From positions 84,378,560 through 84,442,559 of the forward strand of contig BSWB01000002.1 of assembly GCA_033239125.1 (NCBI GenBank): 64,000 nucleotides of DNA. The letters are read 5' to 3'. Origin of the DNA: Fagopyrum homotropicum (Eukaryota; Streptophyta; Magnoliopsida; Caryophyllales; Polygonaceae). A program made the translations under genes and the position numbers. Position 1 is the stretch's first letter. Every line of letters starts with the position of its first letter. Shown piece after piece: positions 1 through 9,393 of this stretch. The notes under the pieces are model-generated. The model made no database searches, was not told the origin of the DNA, and saw only the letters and a program-made list of their open reading frames with translations.

Positions 1-1020
1 AGAGCAAATTATTACGAATATTTGGTAGAGAAATACGCATTCTATTGGTTTGACAGCGAAAGAGAACGTGAACAAACCATTGAATATGAATTTGCAAAAT
101 GGGAAAAGCTGCACTACCCAAAGAAGGTTAAGAAGAAATGTCCCAAAGATGCGGAAGACTCGAAACTTGAAGAATTGAAGAAGGAACTTGATATGATCGA
201 AGAAAAATTGAAAGCCTTTAAGGAAGAACTCCAAGTCTCGAGAATTCCTCCTATCAAACCCGAAGTTCCTCTAGAACCTCTTGAAGTTCCCATTGAAGAA
301 GAGGAAGAAGTGGAACTCCTAGACCCAATTGCTAATATTGTGGTCGAGATTGAAGAAGAATCGGTTGTGCTTGAAGAAGAGGAAGAAGTGGTGAACCTTG
401 GCCAAATTACTGAAACTATGGCCAAGGTTGAAGAGGATCCACCTGAGTTGGGAGATATTTCATGTCTGGATCATCATCCCAACATGAACCTTGTCCCAAG
501 CCTTGAAGAAATTTACAAGGTACATTCTCTTACTTCCTTTGAAATTCCTATTAAAATTTCTGATTTTTTCAGGAATGCACCGGAGAGTTGGAGGTCTCTT
601 CCAAAAGAACCTCCTAAGGTGAAGATGAAACCTCTATTGAAATTGCTGGAAGAAGATGCTCCTTGGACTACAAGGAGTAATTTTGGCAAGCACTTCAACG
701 CTTATGCCAATAAGTATTTCTTATTCAAGTATGGGGTCATTCACATGACAAACACCATACATCATCCACAATCTGGAGATGGGGAAGCTAAGAGGATTCT
801 CGAGAAACTAATTTCTCGATCTAGGAAAGGATGGGATGCAAGGCTGAATTATGTCCCATTAAAGCATAAGAAAGCTAGGAAGATTCCGGTGAGAATCAAA
901 CCGTACAAGCTTGTACGTGGGATATCTTACCACTTGCCGGTGAAATTAGGAACCGGAGATTTCTTGGAAGAGCTCTATGATGGATTTGAAGAGCAATCCA
1001 AGATGTTCAAGGTGCATTGA
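1..1020 (+). CDS. Open chimeric Athila-like frame: acidic coiled-coil region joined to an integrase tail (5' partial)
   Basis: The frame is open from base 1 to the stop at 1018-1020 (about 339 codons visible) and probably starts upstream of the window. The N-terminal part is lysine and glutamate rich and looks coiled-coil (about residues 40-75). A Pro/Glu-rich acidic stretch follows (about 80-150), then a phrase PPKVKMKPL that resembles the linker before protease in Athila polyproteins. From about residue 240 the text switches to an integrase C-terminus: LFKYGV, HPQSGDGEAKRILEKL, SRSRKGWD, then KPYKLVRGISYHLPVKL. No protease DTG, RT, RNase H or integrase DDE core is present. The simplest reading is an internal deletion that kept the frame. 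Whether it is translated is unknown. It has no stops, unlike nearly every other frame here. Confidence 0.6.
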   Translation, partial: RANYYEYLVEKYAFYWFDSEREREQTIEYEFAKWEKLHYPKKVKKKCPKDAEDSKLEELKKELDMIEEKLKAFKEELQVSRIPPIKPEVPLEPLEVPIEEEEEVELLDPIANIVVEIEEESVVLEEEEEVVNLGQITETMAKVEEDPPELGDISCLDHHPNMNLVPSLEEIYKVHSLTSFEIPIKISDFFRNAPESWRSLPKEPPKVKMKPLLKLLEEDAPWTTRSNFGKHFNAYANKYFLFKYGVIHMTNTIHHPQSGDGEAKRILEKLISRSRKGWDARLNYVPLKHKKARKIPVRIKPYKLVRGISYHLPVKLGTGDFLEELYDGFEEQSKMFKVH

Positions 1021-1049
1021 GTCATCTATGGACATTGGTCTAGCTACGG

Positions 1050-1087
1050 ACCTTAAACAAAGCGCTTCTTGGGAGGCAACCCAAGGT
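1050..1087 (+). other. Conserved post-integrase motif of the Athila-like elements
   Basis: The sequence AGCGCTTCTTGGGAGGCAAC within this interval follows the stop codon by about 40 bp. It recurs almost exactly at the same place in Athila-B (19401-19438), although surrounding DNA differs. I recall similar text after pol in other plant Athila-like elements; that is memory, not a search. Function unknown. Confidence 0.7.
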
Positions 1088-1259
1088 ATTGCATTTTCGT
1101 TTTTTGTTTTCGATTCATAGATTAGTTTAGAATAGACGTTTTCGCTTTATTTTGCCTCGATTTCTTCCGGTATGTTCGTGTTTTTGGTTGTAGGAACGAT
1201 GGAAAAGGAGAAAGGAGGGATAATGTCAAAGAAAAGTGACGAAATTTGGACTTTGAAGC

Positions 1260-1395
1260 TTTACAGAGGGTTCCACGGTCTAAATCACGGTCGTCATAGC
1301 TACAGTGGCCGTAATTCTCAAAAGCCTGTGAAAAATCACCAAAACCACGGGTCCGTACATTTCCACGGCCGTGGAATACCCCGACAGACCGTGAT
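1260..1395 (+). repeat. Cluster of GGCCGTGG-type near-palindromes in the 3' UTR
   Basis: Several copies of an ACGGCCGT core with arms, the clearest being TTCCACGGCCGTGGAA near 1360-1376, with degenerate copies (ACGGTC, GGCCGTAA, ACCGTGAT) around it. The same core recurs twice in this element's LTR. Athila-B carries a different palindrome at the equivalent places. Confidence 0.75.
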
Positions 1396-1401
1396 TTTTG
1401 A

Positions 1402-1779
1402 ATTTTTGCCTGCGAGTATAAAAGCCACACTTCATCACAAAAACACCACAATCCTTCCCCAATTCCACGACCTAGATACCGAAAACACGAACCCCCTCCT
1501 TGGTCCACGACGCAGCCAGCAGCACCACCACCACCACCAGCACCAGCACCAGCCGATGCCCCCGCATGGTATGGTCACCCCCCGGGATGGTACGAGCAGA
1601 TGCCGGATTGGGCTACCGGACTTTTAGAGAGAGTCGGAGCACTAGAGATCCGGGCGGATGCTAGAGACGGACGCCTAGACGACCTTGACCACATGATGAG
1701 GGACGTCTACCGCCAGCAGTTTGGGCGGTTCTATGATCCGAGTTTCTCTCCATTCCCACCACCACCGCCGCCGCAGTGA
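1402..1779 (+). CDS. Small Pro/Ala-rich open frame without clear start, hypothetical
   Basis: This frame is open for 125 codons up to the TGA at 1777-1779. It has no ATG before position 1600, so translation is doubtful unless it is a spliced exon or is reached by another route. The product would have a Pro/Ala-rich stretch (PPPPPAPAPADAPAW), then WYEQMPDW, a short charged helical segment ending in MMRDVYRQQFGRFYDP, and a poly-proline end. Plant Athila-like elements often carry an extra frame between integrase and the 3' LTR, and this may be a remnant of one. I do not recognise a domain. Overlapping frames rich in histidine come from the CAC repeats. Confidence 0.3.
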   Translation: MFACEYKSHTSSQKHHNPSPIPRPRYRKHEPPPWSTTQPAAPPPPPAPAPADAPAWYGHPPGWYEQMPDWATGLLERVGALEIRADARDGRLDDLDHMMRDVYRQQFGRFYDPSFSPFPPPPPPQ

Positions 1780-1867
1780 TCGATGCATGACAGTTTGTTT
1801 TAGACATTCCCGCCACCTCTTGTGAGTTTCTTTTTCTTTTGCTTTCTTTTGTTCTTTCTTGTGAACA

Positions 1868-1911
1868 TTAGGGACAATGTTCGCCCTAAGTATGGGGTGG
1901 GATGTACTAAA
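1868..1911 (+). other. First polypurine-like motif, far from the LTR
   Basis: The text GGGACAATGT followed by CCTAAGTATGGGGTGGGA resembles the real polypurine tract at 3081-3111 (GGGACAAG, then TTAAGTATGGG) but lies about 1.2 kb upstream of the LTR. Athila-B has the same pair of motifs (about 19742-19770 and 21086-21117). It may be a second plus-strand primer site or an old LTR edge. Confidence 0.5.
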
Positions 1912-2444
1912 TGTTTGTAATAACTCTACTCTCTATGTTTGCTTCATTCAAGACTATCATTGCATGTTCATTATGTGTTGCACGTTTCCTTATTTGCATT
2001 GCATGAAAAAGAACTTTAAAAACCCATAAAAATTGAAAAATTTTGAAAATTTTGAGCTTCTAATGAATTGAGATGATTTCCATGATAATCACTACTTGTG
2101 AATTGAGTTTGATGACAATTGCATGCTTAAAAGGATTGTAAATTGAAAAGAATTTGAATAAATGAATTTTACCTCTTTTGCAAGTTCTATAATGTGAAAA
2201 TATTGCTTAAATCATGTTGAGGGATTGAAGTTGAAATCACATTATAAGTTCCTATACTTCTTGTTGAAATGATTAAGGCAATTCGATACTTTCTTCCTTC
2301 TTTCTTTGATCATCTAGCTCCTCATTGAAATATTAGCCTCCTTTACCCGTCCGGGAACTTGGAAAAGTGAAAGAGAAAAAGGCATGTTTGATGTGGGAAG
2401 GCCATGAGAGCAATTATTTGCAATCAATTGAATAGAAAGAAATT

Positions 2445-2561
2445 ATAGGTTTGGGGAAGTCAATCATGACGATGAGTAACTCGGCACCATTCACATAGCC
2501 GGGTGTTTGTGTCTTGCCAAAGTCGGATTGAGCGATATTCCTAGCGGATTATGGTATGTGC
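2445..2561 (+). other. Conserved non-coding block of the Athila-like 3' region (copy A)
   Basis: This 117-bp block aligns without gaps to 20430-20546 in Athila-B with 4 mismatches by my count, while the DNA on either side is hard to align. It contains a possible hairpin, ACTCGGC pairing with GCCGGGT around an 11-12 nt loop, inside a weaker outer stem of TTTGG and CCAAA. A second shorter match follows at TCCTAGGCTTCGGTT about 35-45 bp downstream. It has no shared long reading frame. It may be a structured RNA, a packaging or processing signal, or a recombination relic. The function is not known to me. Confidence 0.7.
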
Positions 2562-3080
2562 GCAGGCATCTCTTGCAATTTTGAGAAACGCCAATCTCCT
2601 AGGCTTCGGTTTTTGTGCACCTCTATCCATAACTCCAAAAGTAAAGTCGAAAAATGAAAAGAAGAGAGCGAAGCTCTAAGTGAAGTGTTGCGGAAACCGC
2701 AAAAGAAGAAGAAGGTAGTTGTCCACTTTCCCGGATTTATGCACGACTCTCCCTTAAAGTTTTCCCTTCCTTTCCATACTCTAGACCTTTTCTTTGAAAG
2801 TCCTTAAGATCAAAAGAATGTTATATGACTTGGTGATCTAAATTGAAGTTCTTATAATTGATTTTGATAATATTTGAAGGTTATAATGCTTGTTTGAAAG
2901 TTAAATTTGTTCATGAGTTTTCTTTGCCCTTTTACTCTCTAATTAAGTGTGTGAAAGTTTGAAAAACGATTGAAGCAAGGTTTGAGAATGATCTATTCTT
3001 TAGAAGTCACATTCATCCAAAAGAAGGTACACATATTTCATCCTAACTCTTGTTTAAAGCTTTTTGAAAGACCTTACTTA

Positions 3081-3111
3081 GGGACAAGCAAGTGTTAAGT
3101 ATGGGATTATT
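3081..3111 (+). promoter_or_regulatory. Polypurine tract of Athila-A
   Basis: Purine-rich GGGACAAGCA, then GTTAAGTATGGGATTATT, directly before the LTR start TGTTAGCATG. It aligns with the Athila-B tract at 21086-21117, whose LTR boundary is fixed by a target duplication. It primes plus-strand DNA synthesis in this family. Confidence 0.75.
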
Positions 3112-4818
3112 TGTTAGCATGAAATATTGTGATATTTTAGGCACGTTTTCTAAACGTATTCGAGTCTTATTGATAGTCTTTGATTGAACTTTGTGCATAT
3201 GTGAACTAGTATTGCCTATATTGTCGATATGGATGTCTACATGAGTTCTATGTTGATTATAGGTGATTTGGAGCTAATTCCGAACGGAATCAAGCATAGG
3301 AGAGTTGAGTCGATATGTCCATAGATCGAGGACACTTTTTGAAGCAATTTGGAGTCTTAGATTGAAGAATGCACGAGTTAGGGAAGAATCACGTTCTTGC
3401 CCTAAATTACGCCCTAAAACACGGCCGTACCACAAACCACGTTCAGAATTACGGCCGTGGATTCAGAGTCAAAATTCGATGTTCATTCCAGGGGATTCTA
3501 CGGCCGTGGAACAAACCGTAATTGTTTCCACGCCCTAAATTACGGTCGTGGAATCTTCCACGACCGTGATCTTGGCGAATCTTTTCGCCATGTTTCGAAG
3601 CCATGATCTTTTGAAGATTGGGCCGGGCCGACACTTTACCCTGCATTATAAAAAGACGGATGAAGCAAGATTCCGTCACCTCGCTTACGACCTTTCAACC
3701 CTCGCTTAGCGGCAAACCCTCATCTTGGAGGTAATTTGGAGATCTCATTGAAGATCAAAGTTCGTATTGGAGAGTTGCTGTTTGTGATCTTCGTGTTTGT
3801 GGAAGATCGAAGTTTCTTGGAGGGTTTTTGCAAGAAGATTTCTCTTCTTGCTTAGGTTTGATTTAGGATCGGATTGACATCCCGTTTCTTTTCTTTCCTA
3901 AGATTGTGATTGTTTACTCCGTTTTGAATCCCTTGATAAACGCTTGTTCTTGACTGTGATTCTGAGATTTATTTGAAGATTATTGACCGTTCTTGAAAAT
4001 TCCCATCTTTTGTCTTTTAATTCTTGAATTGATATCGATATGACTGTTATTGGCTAAAAACCCTTAACAATTCTAAGGTGAAGGGTTGATAGTTGTGGCT
4101 TAGATGATGATAGATCGATCGTAAATAGATTAGACCCTGAGAGTTAGAGAATTATCGTCGACAACCCTAAATTACGGGCTGTTCTTGAGTTCCACGACCG
4201 TGGAATCTCAAGAACTAACCGTGATTTACCTTAAGTCTACGAACCTGCTTTTACTTTAATCTAAAGTTAAAGATTGGCTTTAGCTTAGTTTAGACTTGTC
4301 TTTTATAGGTGGTAGTGAAGCCTCAACAACCTCTACCTCGATTGTGAGCCTCAACAACCTCAATCGGATAAGTTAGTCTTGATCTTTAGATTATAAGTTT
4401 GGGTATTTGATGCTAATCCTCATCTTTAGAATCTTTCTATATTGAGCCTCAACAACCTGTATAGGGAGTGTCTTTTAGGTGAGTTACATAAGGTTTTTGG
4501 AACCTCAACCGTACGATTATCTTACATTAGTATACCTTTGCATATCTCAACTCTGTCTTTATATCATTAAGTATATCTTGAATTGATTGCCACAGCTGGA
4601 TACCTGGATCTTTAGGATTGTTGTTTTCCCAATAATTTGCAAAACTCCTATATTTACTTGCTTGATAACCTACAACCGAGTTCGTTCCACCCAAATCCCT
4701 GTGTTCGATACTCTGGAATTCTTGCTTAACTACGTCGATCCGTACACTGCGGGTTCGCTTGCTTGATTCTAGTTTTATAAATTTAAAGCTTATTTGCACA
4801 CACCTTTAGGGGCGAACA
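3112..4818 (+). repeat. 3' LTR of Athila-A
   Basis: 1,707 bp beginning TGTTAGCATG and ending GGGGCGAACA, matching the termini of the Athila-B LTR although the middle is strongly diverged. It holds a TATA box (3647-3654), two clusters of the ACGGCCGT palindrome (about 3414-3575 and 4163-4225), and four copies of a GCCTCAACAACCT motif (4320-4332, 4348-4360, 4446-4458, and a partial one near 4499-4510). Near the end GTACACTGCGGGTTCGC is shared with the Athila-B LTR, so this U5 part is more conserved than U3. Confidence 0.85.
3647..3654 (+). promoter_or_regulatory. TATA box in the Athila-A LTR
   Basis: TATAAAAA in CTGCATTATAAAAAGACGG. The corresponding place in the Athila-B LTR reads CCTATAAAAAGGG, so a TATA element is kept at the same site in both. 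Transcription start is expected about 25-35 bp downstream. Confidence 0.55.
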
Positions 4819-5639
4819 AGTTTCTCTGGAGTATGAGGGAGCTATCACACGTTCCCGAGCTAAGAAGATTGAGCATGAGACTGAGGGCTTGCTGATTTTA
4901 TTGGCTACAAGTGTTCATAATGAGGCTTGGTTCTTAAGTAAGCAAGAGAGCAACGACACCAAAGCACCGGACTCGGCCAGCCCAGCACATGACGCCGCTG
5001 CTCCTGCTCCTAAACACGTTTCCAACACCGTTCCATATCTCTCATTGAGGAATGAGGCTTTTTAAGGTCTGTTGAGGGATTGTGTGTTTTAAGTAGCCCA
5101 TTGGGCTTAATTTCCAGATTTTATTGTGTCTTTTGTTTAAGAGCTGAAAACTATTTAAAGGCTCTTCCTAATTCTTTTTGGGTAGATTATTTTTGGTGAA
5201 AAACACTTATTTTCAGATTTCATCTTCAATCAAAGGCGAGTTTTGATTGAAGAGTTATTGTGATCATATTTGGCTTAGTTGTTTCGCGTGTGTCAATTGC
5301 TCTCGGGTTCTTGGTGTTCGTGAGATTCCATAAGCATCCTCACGTGTTGTCGATGTTCTAAGTCGGCTTTGTGAGGTTGTAAGGGGCTGAGTTCGTTGCA
5401 TCGTTCTTGGTGGTTCTTGATCCCAAGATCAAGGGTTTCCACGTCGTTTGTGTCGGGTTCATCTACATCGTACCTTTCCTATAATTTCCGTACCTTCGTT
5501 TTCATTTTAGCGTCTTCTTGTTCCTTTTATTCGCAGGTCACGCAACACATGAACCCTAGCCGGCTGTTTGATCCGTTTTCTGCGTCTTTCCCTCCTTCCG
5601 TCGTCTAGATCGAGCCAACGTCGGGTCTTTCCCGTATCA
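4819..5639 (+). repeat. 5' LTR of G1-a, first bases displaced by Athila-A
   Basis: Matches the G1 LTRs at 8533-9376, 15057-15901 and 23423-24290 from about base 25 onward; the first bases must lie left of Athila-A, outside the window. It ends CCCGTATCA directly before the primer site. It contains the conserved pol tail frame ([10 protein letters not shown], to the stop near 5066) and a TATA-like CTATTTAAAGG at 5151-5161. Confidence 0.85.
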
Positions 5640-5656
5640 ATTGGTATCAGAGCTCC
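5640..5656 (+). promoter_or_regulatory. Primer binding site of G1-a
   Basis: ATTGGTATCAGAGCTCC directly after the LTR. TGGTATCAGAGC is complementary to the 3' end of plant initiator methionine tRNA, the usual primer in this group. Confidence 0.85.
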
Positions 5657-6788
5657 AGTTGACGACAGATTGATCTTGTGTCTTTCCTTCTTATCGTCTT
5701 AGTTTTGAATTTTTGGAGCTTTCTTCTTGTGTTCTTGAAACTGATTGTGCTTGACTTGTTGTATTGAAGGTTGTGTTGGTTTGTGAGTATCCTATTCCGG
5801 CCATCACCATCTCCTCGACGTAACATACCTACAGCCGCCCATCCTTGCTTACGCACGCCCTGTCGCCGGCCACCACCATTGCTGCCGGTTGTGCCCTACT
5901 CTACTGTGCCCTAACCGGCTGTGCCCTAATCGACTGCGACTAAAACGGCTGCCATTGGACTTGTTCTTCTTCAAACTCCACAACCCACGTTCAAGCACTA
6001 GTAGAAGATCTCTTTTGTTTCAATTTTAATTTATTTTGTAATTATTGGCTAGATTTGTTGGTCAAGGAAGTTCTTACAGTTTAGGTAACAAAAAAGCATA
6101 TCATTCAAAAAAAAAGAAAGAAAAAGGAAGTTGATCATTCAAAAAAAAAAAGGAAGCTGATCATTCAAAAAAAAAAGAGAAGTCTTGTTACATTTTATTT
6201 GATTTTGTGATCTTTAGTCTTGTATGTTATTTTGTGGTGCAAGCTACCTATTCACGTCATTATCTTCCACCCCTCTCGAGGCTTTTAGCAAGACGATACA
6301 CTCGGCTAACCATCCACGCCCCATCGCCCTTAGCCAGCTCCGCACCCTCATCGCCTGCACCCTCATCTCTCACCACGTTTTCCCTCTGACTTTGCTACCT
6401 CTAACCTAGCCTCGGGATTACTCACACACCAAGGCAGTCCGGAAGTTCAACAAGTAGAGCTTTAATCGGTGAGTCTTCTTCTTTTATTCTCTTCATACAT
6501 TCTGTTTGGTGATCTTCTTGAGTCTTTGTGATTAAATTTTGTCCATTCGTGATCCTTGTTGAGTTTGAGCTGATTTCGCATTGAACTGAATTGCATTGAG
6601 TACTAATCGATTTTTGGTTGCTTTGGATACCTAGACACCTTAACTCAAGTGGGGTTTTTGACTCATTCGAAGCGATCCATCAACAAGCCCGACTATCACA
6701 AAAGTGTGAGCGGAAAAAGGAGTGAAACACTTTAGAGGTGTTTTAATTTCTAACCTTAACATATTCAGTGTTTGTTTTCTTTGTGATA
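5657..6788 (+). other. Leader of G1-a between PBS and gag
   Basis: No coding sequence is seen. About 5880-5960 has degenerate repeats of GGCTGTGCCCTAATC. From about 6098 to 6180 there are three units of GATCATTC followed by a run of A. The G1-b leader (9394-10525) has the same layout. Confidence 0.6.
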
Positions 6789-8532
6789 ATGTCTACCCAT
6801 ATCCGTGTTTCGACGACGAGCCCCGAGCCGACAGATCCGACAACATTCAACTTGTTGAAGCAAATGAACGACAACATTGCCGCTTTGACCACTCGGATGA
6901 GGGCTCTAGAAGCTCGCCAGCCCTTAGCTTCAGCCTTTGAGCAAGGAGACCATTCACAACAGCAACCGTAGCCCCGAGGTCCTTTGCCCAACCAACGAGC
7001 CGCATTTGAGGCCGCTACCATGGTGCAGCGAGGTAATACACCACAGGAGCTTTTGCAGCCTCCTTTTCAAGGCCACCCAGGTCACCGATATGGGTATGAT
7101 CCTCGTCCCAACTCTCCTTTACCTAGAAACGTTGTTCCTCCCATTAATGTGCACTAGTACAATGAGGAAGAGGAACAATCAATGACGGGAGAGGCTTGGG
7201 CTCCACCACCACAGCAAGGGTATCAAGGATATCAACGTAGGAACCGGGAACCCGAACAAGACGGGATTGGTAAGATAAAGGTGAAAATCCCCGTCTTCGA
7301 GGGCAAGTGTGATCCGGATACATACATGTTGTGGGAGACCAAGATAGAGCAAATTTGGTCCTGCCACAATTTTTCCGAGCACAAGAAGGTGCAATTGGCG
7401 GCCTTGGAATTTCAGGAACTTTTGGTGGGATAAGCTAGTACAGGAAAGGAGACTTTCTCTTGATCCCGCCGTGGCTACTTGGGAACAAATGAAAGCAATG
7501 ATGAGAGCTCGGTTCATACCTCACCATTACCATAGGGAGCTTCGGTAACTCCTTGAGAACTTGAGGCAAGGCAATTTGAGCGCCGAGGAAATTTTCAATG
7601 CCATGCAAGTTGCAATGGCCCGAGCCAATGTGTCGGAGGATGAAGAGGCTAAAATGGCAAGGTATCTTAGAGTATTGCATCCTTCTTTAGCTAACGAGGT
7701 GGATTTGTTTCCATATGGTTCTATGATAGAATTGCTACATTTAGCAATAAAAATGGAAAGGAAGTCCAAGAGTAGGTACCAAGGAGCGGGATACAATGCA
7801 CCAAACGCAGTGAACAAGTGGAAGAACTCGTCCTACGGAAAGGAGAACACCGCTGCGAAGGGAGGAACAACCGCTGCACAAGGAGCTGACGCCACTGCTA
7901 GGCGTGGTGCCACACACTCCGGTTCTTCGTATCCTCCCAAGGCAAACCCGGCTGCTCCTTCGGGATCCAAGCTAAGTAACTCTAACCCCCTTGTGCCTAA
8001 TGCTAATTCTAGAGCTAGAGATGTGACTTGCTTTAAGTGCCAAGGTAAAGGGCACATGAAGAGAGAATGCCCAAACAAAAGAGTCCTTATAATCAATCAT
8101 CTAGGTCAATATGAGTCGGAATCCGACAATGATGAAAATGAATTTGACAATGTTATTGACAATCTTGTTTTTGAAAATGATGATGATGAGGATATAGGGT
8201 ATGAACATGGGGAAACTTTGATAGCTAGGAGGACTTTACACTTACAACCTACTCCTTGTGAAGATAATCAAAGAGAAAATCTATTTCACACTAGATGCTT
8301 AGTAAAGGGGAAGGCTTGTAACGTTATAATTGATGGTGGAAGTTGTTGCAACATAGCAAGCACGGAATTGATTTCTAAATTGCAAATTTCAACTTTCTAC
8401 CACCCTAGGCCTTAGAAGATACATTGGCTGAATTATTGTGGGGAGCTTAAGGTAAACAAGCAAGCTAAAATTCACATGACCTTAGGACATTATGAAGACA
8501 CTATTCTATCTGATGTGGTTCCAATGCAAGCT
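6789..8532 (+). pseudogene. gag: G1-a gag and start of protease, broken
   Basis: The likely start is the ATG at 6789 (MSTHIRVSTTS), which matches the G1-b start. The capsid-like part includes VKIPVFEGKCDPDTYMLWETKIEQ and LANEVDLFPYGSMIELLHLAIK. A CCHC zinc knuckle, CFKCQGKGHMKREC, lies near 8030-8070, then an acidic region and the protease-side text LIARRTLHLQPTPCEDNQREN and IIDGGSCCNIAS. Damage: TAG at 6969, TAG near 7155, a 7-bp deletion near 7420 that shifts the frame, and TAG at 8413. The reading stops at PMQA (8532) where G1-b is inserted and continues at 15907. Gag would form the particle; protease would cut the polyprotein. Confidence 0.85.
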
Positions 8533-9376
8533 TGATGAGGGACCATCCGAGTTAGCATCTCCAGAGTATGAGGGAGCTATCACACGTTCCCGAGCTAACA
8601 AGATTGAGCAATGGACTGAGAGCTTGCTGATTTTATTGGCTACAAGTGTTCATAACGAGGCTTGGCTCTTAAGTAAGCAAGAGAGCAACAACGCCAAAGC
8701 ACCGGACTCGGCCAGCCCCGCACATGATGCCGCTGCTCCTACAACTCAACACGTTTCCAGCACCATTCCATGTCTCTCATTGAGGAATGAGGCTTTTTAA
8801 GGCCTGCTGAGTGATTGAGTGTTTTAAGTAGCCCATTGGGCTTAATTTCCAGATTTTATTGTGTCTTTTGTTTAAGAGATGAAAACTATTTAAAGGCTCT
8901 TTCTATTACTTTTTAGGTAGATTATTATTGGTGAAAAACACTTGTTTTTAGATTTCATCTTCAATCAAAGGCGAGTTTTGATTGAAGAGTTATTTTGATC
9001 AGATTTGGCTTAGTTGTTTCGCGTGTGTCAATTGCACTCGGGTTCTTGGTGTTCGTGAGATTCCATAAGCATCCTCCTCGTGTTGTCAAAGTTCTAAGTC
9101 GATTGTGTGAGGTTGTAAGGGGCTGAGTTCGTTGCATCGTTCTTGGTGGTTCTTGATCCCGGGATCAAGGGTTTCCACGTCGTTTGTGTAAGGTTCATCT
9201 ACATCTTACTTTCCTTTAATTTCCGTACCTTCATTTTCAGTCTAGCGTCTTCTTGTTCCTTTTATTCGCAAGTCACGCAGCACACGAACCCTAGCCGGCT
9301 GTTTGATCCTGTCGTTCTGCGTCTTTCCTTCCTTCCGTCGTCTAGATCGACTCAACGTCGGGTCTGCCCCATATCA
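8533..9376 (+). repeat. 5' LTR of G1-b
   Basis: 844 bp, TGATGAGGGACCATCC to CCCCATATCA. The first 268 bp carry the reading frame of the pol C-terminal tail (TRSRANKIEQ to LSLRNEAF, stop at 8798-8800). A TATA-like CTATTTAAAGG follows. The last bases read ATATCA where other copies have GTATCA. Confidence 0.9.
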
Positions 9377-9393
9377 ATTGGTATCAGAGCTCC
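9377..9393 (+). promoter_or_regulatory. Primer binding site of G1-b
   Basis: ATTGGTATCAGAGCTCC immediately after the LTR, as in G1-a; complementary to initiator Met-tRNA. Confidence 0.85.

Larger units (their letters stand above)
1..4818 (+). mobile_element. Athila-A: 3' part of an Athila-like Ty3/Gypsy element
   Basis: The 3' end of an Athila-like element whose 5' end lies outside the window. In order: a long open frame ending in an integrase-like C-terminus, a conserved motif after it, a long 3' UTR with palindromic GC-rich motifs, a polypurine tract at 3081-3111, and an LTR at 3112-4818. The LTR start TGTTAGCATG and end GGCGAACA match the LTR ends of Athila-B (TGATAGCATG and GAGCGAACA), which has a target duplication, so the boundaries are well supported. 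Sequence resumes at 4819 inside a CRM-like LTR, so the element sits about 25 bp into the 5' LTR of G1-a. Athila lineage is my call from the integrase tail and the layout. Confidence 0.85.

Noticed and set aside
114..425. Serine-rich frame on the minus strand
   Set aside because: It is the antisense shadow of the Glu-rich stretch of the Athila-A frame.
1519..1560. Poly-histidine run in one frame
   Set aside because: It is a reading of CAC/CCA repeats; the frame that reads Pro/Ala is more consistent with the downstream text.
5640..5656. TGGTATCAGAGC motifs as possible tRNA genes
   Set aside because: They are short primer sites after LTR ends; no cloverleaf surrounds them.
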